In this document: one piece after another, positions 5,340 to 8,523 of the stretch
How the letters are laid out: each line of letters starts with the position of its first letter
How positions within the stretch are numbered: position 1 is the first letter of the stretch
DNA from: Chitinophagales bacterium
GTDB taxonomy: Bacteria; Bacteroidota; Bacteroidia; Chitinophagales; CAIODY01
Length of the DNA: 8,523 nucleotides
Direction of reading: 5' to 3'
Assembly: GCA_023251415.1 (NCBI GenBank)
Contig: JAHEYX010000026.1
Span: 8,072-16,594 of the forward strand
The notes under the pieces: generated by a model
Database searches by the model: none
What the model was told of the DNA's origin: nothing
Seen by the model: the letters and a program-made list of their open reading frames with translations, nothing else
Made by a program: the position numbers and the translations under genes

Positions 5340-6467
5340 TTAATAATTTACCAATTGTTCTTGAATACCTTCCGGAATTTCGCGGTATTCGTATTGTTGA
5401 TTACGCAATTGCGGTTCAAAACCGGCTTCACGAATAGCATCTTGCATACTTTTATACGTGAAGCGATGAGGAGCACCGGCGGCACTTACTACATTTTCTT
5501 CAATCATAATACTACCAAAATCATTAGCGCCGGCGTGTAGGCATAATTGGGCTGCTTCTTTACCCACTGTTAACCAAGAGGCTTGGATATTGATAATGTT
5601 CGGCAACATGATTCTACACAATGCAACCATACGGATGTATTCATCTGCAGTGGTTGAGTTGTGTACTCCTTTTAATGAAGTGAGTAAGGTATCGACATCT
5701 TGGAATGTCCAAGCAATAAAGGCCAGAAAACCTTTTGCATCAGCCGGTTTAAGTGCTTGAACGGCTCTAATTTTTAATAAATGTTCAAAGCGTTCTTCTA
5801 CTGTTTCTACATGTCCGAACATCATGGTTGCGGAGGTTGTGATGTGCAATTGATGCGCTTCTTTCATAACTTCTAACCATTCTTCGGCACTACATTTACC
5901 ATTGCTGATTAATCGACGTACGCGGTTAGTGAGTATTTCGGCACCTGCACCCGGTAAGGAGTCCAAACCGGCTTCACGCAAAGCAATCAATGTTTCACGG
6001 AAAGACTTTTTTGAAACTGTTGAAATATGAACAATTTCAGGTGGTCCGAGTGCATGAAGTTTCACATTCGGATATAATTTTTTGAGTGTAGAAAATAAAT
6101 CTACATAATAATCAAGACCGAGTTCGGGATGATGGCCGCCTTGTAATAAAAGTTGGTCGCCGCCATATTTTAGCGTTTCTTCAATTTTACGTTGATAGGT
6201 TGGAATATCGGTGATATAACTTTCGGGATGGCCCGGGACACGGAAGAAATTACAGAATTTGCAATTGGCAACACAAACGTTGGTGGTATTCACGTTACGA
6301 TCGATTTGCCACGTAACTTTACCATCCGGTTTTTGAATTTTGCGCAACTCATTTCCAACGAACATTAAATCGGCAGTTGCGGCATGGTGATATAGTTCAA
6401 GTCCTTCTTCGGCTGTTAGAAACTCGAATTGAAGGGCTTTTTGAAAGAGGTGATCCAATTGGGACAT
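5340..6467 (-). CDS. mqnC: Cyclic dehypoxanthinyl futalosine synthase (radical SAM, futalosine pathway of menaquinone synthesis)
   Basis: MqnC is a cytoplasmic radical SAM enzyme that cyclises dehypoxanthine futalosine in the futalosine route to menaquinone, the respiratory quinone. In the 375-residue product the radical SAM cluster motif CVANCKFC (Cys65, Cys69, Cys72) follows RNVNTTN. Family-specific stretches come after it: LLLQGGHHPELGLDYY at about 106-121, GLDSLPGAGAEIL at 167-179, TTSATMMFGHVETVEER at 210-226, GFLAFIAWTFQ at 246-256, and NIQASWLTVGKEAAQLCL then GANDFGSIMIEENVVSAAG at 293-331. These separate it from its relative MqnE. The frame is open to an ATG at 6495-6497, but the ATG at 6465-6467 (MSQLDHLFQKAL) fits the family start, and the upstream ATG falls in an inverted repeat. 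It lies 125 bases downstream of glmS on the same strand and converges with the RCC1 gene. The other menaquinone genes are not in the window. Confidence 0.94.
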   Translation of the reverse strand: MSQLDHLFQKALQFEFLTAEEGLELYHHAATADLMFVGNELRKIQKPDGKVTWQIDRNVNTTNVCVANCKFCNFFRVPGHPESYITDIPTYQRKIEETLKYGGDQLLLQGGHHPELGLDYYVDLFSTLKKLYPNVKLHALGPPEIVHISTVSKKSFRETLIALREAGLDSLPGAGAEILTNRVRRLISNGKCSAEEWLEVMKEAHQLHITTSATMMFGHVETVEERFEHLLKIRAVQALKPADAKGFLAFIAWTFQDVDTLLTSLKGVHNSTTADEYIRMVALCRIMLPNIINIQASWLTVGKEAAQLCLHAGANDFGSIMIEENVVSAAGAPHRFTYKSMQDAIREAGFEPQLRNQQYEYREIPEGIQEQLVNY

Positions 6468-6491
6468 AAGTAAAAATCTTAAACGGAAGGA

Positions 6492-6518
6492 CAACATAAA
6501 CCGTAGCGTACTATGTTG
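6492..6518. repeat. Inverted repeat just upstream of mqnC
   Basis: CAACATA (6492-6498) and TATGTTG (6512-6518) are perfect 7-base arms, with a smaller GTA/TAC pair (6503-6505 with 6509-6511) inside. The element sits 24 bases ahead of the mqnC start codon, so it could be a leader hairpin or an operator. It is not followed by a clean T-run, so a terminator for glmS is less likely. Confidence 0.45.
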
Positions 6519-6550
6519 CTTTTCCTGTTACATAATTGTGTAGAACAACA

Positions 6551-6590
6551 ATCGTTTCGAAAGAATGTTTAATTAAATCGATTCGAAAAG
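6551..6590. repeat. Paired TTCGAA-containing direct repeat between glmS and mqnC
   Basis: ATCGTTTCGAAAG (6551-6563) is echoed by ATCGATTCGAAAAG (6577-6590), starting 26 bases apart. Each copy contains the palindrome TTCGAA. Between them lies the perfect 10-base palindrome TTTAATTAAA (6568-6577). The arrangement resembles a tandem protein-binding site, and its place directly after the glmS stop and upstream of mqnC would suit mqnC control. In an AT-rich gap chance is a real alternative. Confidence 0.35.
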
Positions 6591-6592
6591 GC

Positions 6593-8431
6593 TTATTCTA
6601 CCGTAACGCTTTTTGCCAAGTTGCGTGGTTGATCGACGTTGCAACCTCTCATAACCGCAATATGATAAGCCAATAATTGTAATGGAATACTGGCTAAAAT
6701 TGGGGAGAATGGTTCTTCGGTACGAGGCAATGAAATAGTGAATTCACTTAATTTCTGAATTATTTCATCACCTTCTTCTACGATACCGATTACACGACCT
6801 TTACGTGCTTTAACTTCTTGCACATTGCTTACAATTTTTTCATAAGCACTTTGGTTGTTACATAAGAATACCACTGGCATACTTTCATCAATCAAGGCAA
6901 TAGGACCGTGTTTCATTTCTGCTGCCGGGTAACCTTCTGCATGGATGTAGGATATTTCTTTCAACTTAAGTGCGCCTTCCAATGCTACAGGGAAATTATA
7001 ACCACGACCTAAATAAAGGAAGTTGTGTGCATCTTTAAATTCGGCTGCAATAGCTTTAATTTGTTCATCGCTGGTCAATACTTTTTTCACTTTCTCCGGA
7101 ATCAATTCTAATTCATTCAACAACTGATGGTATCTGGATTCAGTGATGGTACCTTTATTATGACCAGTTAACAGTGCCATTAAGGTTAAAACCATTACTT
7201 GAGAAGTAAAGGCTTTGGTACTGGCCACACCGATTTCAGGACCTGCGTGGGTATAGGAGCCGCCGTGTGTAGTACGCGGAATTGAAGAACCAATAACGTT
7301 ACAAATTCCTAGGATGGTAGCGCCTTTGGATTTAGCCATTTCGATAGCTGCTAAGGTATCGGCAGTTTCGCCACTTTGAGAGATGGCAATGACAACATCT
7401 TTTTCACTAATAACCGGATTACGGTAACGGAATTCAGAGGCATATTCTACTTCTACCGGAATACGAGCCAATTCTTCAAACAAATATTCGCCTACTAAAC
7501 CTGCGTGCCAACTGGTTCCGCAAGCCACAATAATGATACGTTCGGCGTGGGTTAATTTATTTTCATAATCTACCAATCCGCCTAATTTAATTAAGCCTTT
7601 ATCTACGTGCAAGCGGCCTCTCATGGTATCTTTGATAGAACGCGGTTGTTCGTAAATTTCTTTTAACATGAAATGATCATAACCGCCTTTCTCCAACATT
7701 TCCAATTGCATTTCGAGCTTTTGGATATATGGTGTTTTAACTTGGTTTTTGATGGTTTTGATGCTTAATTCGCCGGTACCTTTTACTACAGCAATTTCTT
7801 CGTCATCTAAGTAAATTACATTTTTGGTATACTCTACAATAGGTGTAGCATCACTAGCTATAAAGAATTCTTTTTCGCCAATACCAATTACTAAAGGACT
7901 TCCTTTACGAGCGCAGATCAATTGATTTGGGTGATGTTTTGAAACAATTACAATTGCATAAGCGCCGTGAACTTCTTGCAGCGCTTCACGCACAGCTTCT
8001 TCCAAATCAATTTTCTCATTTTCTTGAATATCTTCGATTAAATGGATAAGCACTTCGGTATCGGTATCACTTAAGAACACATGACCACGGCTTTTCATTT
8101 CTTCTTTCAACGGCGCATAATTTTCGATAATACCGTTGTGAATAATAGCCAAGTTTTTACTTTCGCTATAATGCGGATGAGCATTTACGTTATTGGGTTC
8201 ACCATGGGTTGCCCAACGGGTATGTCCTATACCGACTGATCCCGTTTTATCCATATCTTTTGCAAAGGTTTCTAAGTCACTAACCTTGCCCACACATTTG
8301 AATGTTTTTAAATCACCGTTTAACAAAGCCACACCGGCGCTGTCATAACCACGATATTCTAAGCGATGTAAGCCTTTTATCAAAATCGGATAGGCTTCTC
8401 TTTTACCAACGTAACCAACTATTCCACACAT
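6593..8431 (-). CDS. glmS: Glutamine--fructose-6-phosphate aminotransferase (isomerising)
   Basis: GlmS uses glutamine to convert fructose-6-phosphate into glucosamine-6-phosphate, the first committed step toward UDP-GlcNAc for peptidoglycan and lipopolysaccharide; it acts in the cytoplasm as a homodimer. The 612-residue product is full length. The N-terminal class II glutaminase domain (about 1-235) starts MCGIVGYVG, so Cys2 becomes the catalytic N-terminal cysteine. It also has HTRWATHGEPN at 70-80, HNGIIENY at 98-105 and SDTDTEVL at 121-128. Two SIS sugar-isomerase domains follow, at about 295-425 and 465-600. The first has SQSGETADTL at 351-360 and GVASTKAFTSQ at 401-411. The second has Glu499 in SYIHAEGYP, His508 in KHGP, and the C-terminal LAKSVTVE with Lys607, matching the catalytic residues of the E. 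coli enzyme. Only 92 bases of upstream sequence are visible. They are AT-rich, with no TAnnTTTG match and no room for a glmS ribozyme. mqnC follows 125 bases downstream. Confidence 0.98.
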   Translation of the reverse strand: MCGIVGYVGKREAYPILIKGLHRLEYRGYDSAGVALLNGDLKTFKCVGKVSDLETFAKDMDKTGSVGIGHTRWATHGEPNNVNAHPHYSESKNLAIIHNGIIENYAPLKEEMKSRGHVFLSDTDTEVLIHLIEDIQENEKIDLEEAVREALQEVHGAYAIVIVSKHHPNQLICARKGSPLVIGIGEKEFFIASDATPIVEYTKNVIYLDDEEIAVVKGTGELSIKTIKNQVKTPYIQKLEMQLEMLEKGGYDHFMLKEIYEQPRSIKDTMRGRLHVDKGLIKLGGLVDYENKLTHAERIIIVACGTSWHAGLVGEYLFEELARIPVEVEYASEFRYRNPVISEKDVVIAISQSGETADTLAAIEMAKSKGATILGICNVIGSSIPRTTHGGSYTHAGPEIGVASTKAFTSQVMVLTLMALLTGHNKGTITESRYHQLLNELELIPEKVKKVLTSDEQIKAIAAEFKDAHNFLYLGRGYNFPVALEGALKLKEISYIHAEGYPAAEMKHGPIALIDESMPVVFLCNNQSAYEKIVSNVQEVKARKGRVIGIVEEGDEIIQKLSEFTISLPRTEEPFSPILASIPLQLLAYHIAVMRGCNVDQPRNLAKSVTVE

Positions 8432-8487
8432 AAATTTTTGAATTTATTTAATATGAGTTAATAATATTTTTAATTTTATTTTATAAC

Positions 8488-8507
8488 CGGAAGAAGTGCC
8501 ACTTCCG
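8488..8507. repeat. Inverted repeat upstream of glmS
   Basis: CGGAAG (8488-8493) pairs with CTTCCG (8502-8507) around an 8-base loop. Within it the 13-base pseudo-palindrome GAAGTGCCACTTC (8493-8505) is symmetric about its central base. Located 57 bases upstream of glmS, it could be an operator, or a terminator of a gene beyond the right edge. No strong T-run follows on the minus strand. Confidence 0.35.
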
Positions 8508-8523
8508 ATTTCTATTTGATTCG

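Noticed and set aside
8432..8523. A glmS ribozyme/riboswitch upstream of glmS
   Set aside because: Only 92 AT-rich bases are visible, with no ribozyme-like core, and this ribozyme is known mainly from Firmicutes.

Overview
The window reads as a chromosomal stretch of a member of the Bacteroidota. The support is a set of Bacteroidota-like proteins (PolA N-terminus, GlmS, GH73 glucosaminidase), weak or absent Shine-Dalgarno sequences, and two matches to the phylum's unusual promoter -7 element TAnnTTTG, one with a TTG 19 bases upstream. Menaquinone synthesis through the futalosine route (MqnC) fits the Chitinophagia, Sphingobacteriia or Cytophagia side better than Bacteroides, but the exact lineage is inference.

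Layout. Five complete genes and one partial gene lie on the minus strand; a single gene lies on the plus strand. From right to left on the minus strand: glmS (amino-sugar synthesis, 6593-8431) and mqnC (menaquinone, 5340-6467). Then comes a convergent junction with a strong hairpin terminator at 5281-5320, shared with the one plus-strand gene, a large secreted RCC1-repeat protein (3005-5254). A 318-base divergent gap (2687-3004), rich in inverted repeats, separates that gene from a second minus-strand block. That block holds a small SAM-dependent O-methyltransferase (2057-2686), a secreted GH73-type glucosaminidase with a lysine-rich tail (1013-1987), hpt (474-1010), and the first 131 codons of polA (1-395), which runs off the left edge. 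Glucosaminidase and hpt are 2 bases apart and almost certainly cotranscribed, probably from a promoter that overlaps the end of the methyltransferase gene.

How the genes relate. Most are housekeeping genes: GlmS makes the glucosamine-6-phosphate that feeds cell-wall and lipopolysaccharide synthesis, the glucosaminidase cuts peptidoglycan, Hpt salvages purine bases and PolA repairs and replicates DNA. MqnC makes a menaquinone precursor. They do not form an obvious single pathway. The accessory-looking item is the RCC1 protein: 14 recognisable repeats of about 50 residues, enough for two seven-bladed propellers, behind a secretion signal. I see no tRNA, rRNA, insertion sequence, CRISPR array or phage gene. 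I found no convincing new multi-gene system; the best candidates for a second look are the RCC1 protein, its palindrome-rich upstream region, and the basic tail of the glucosaminidase.
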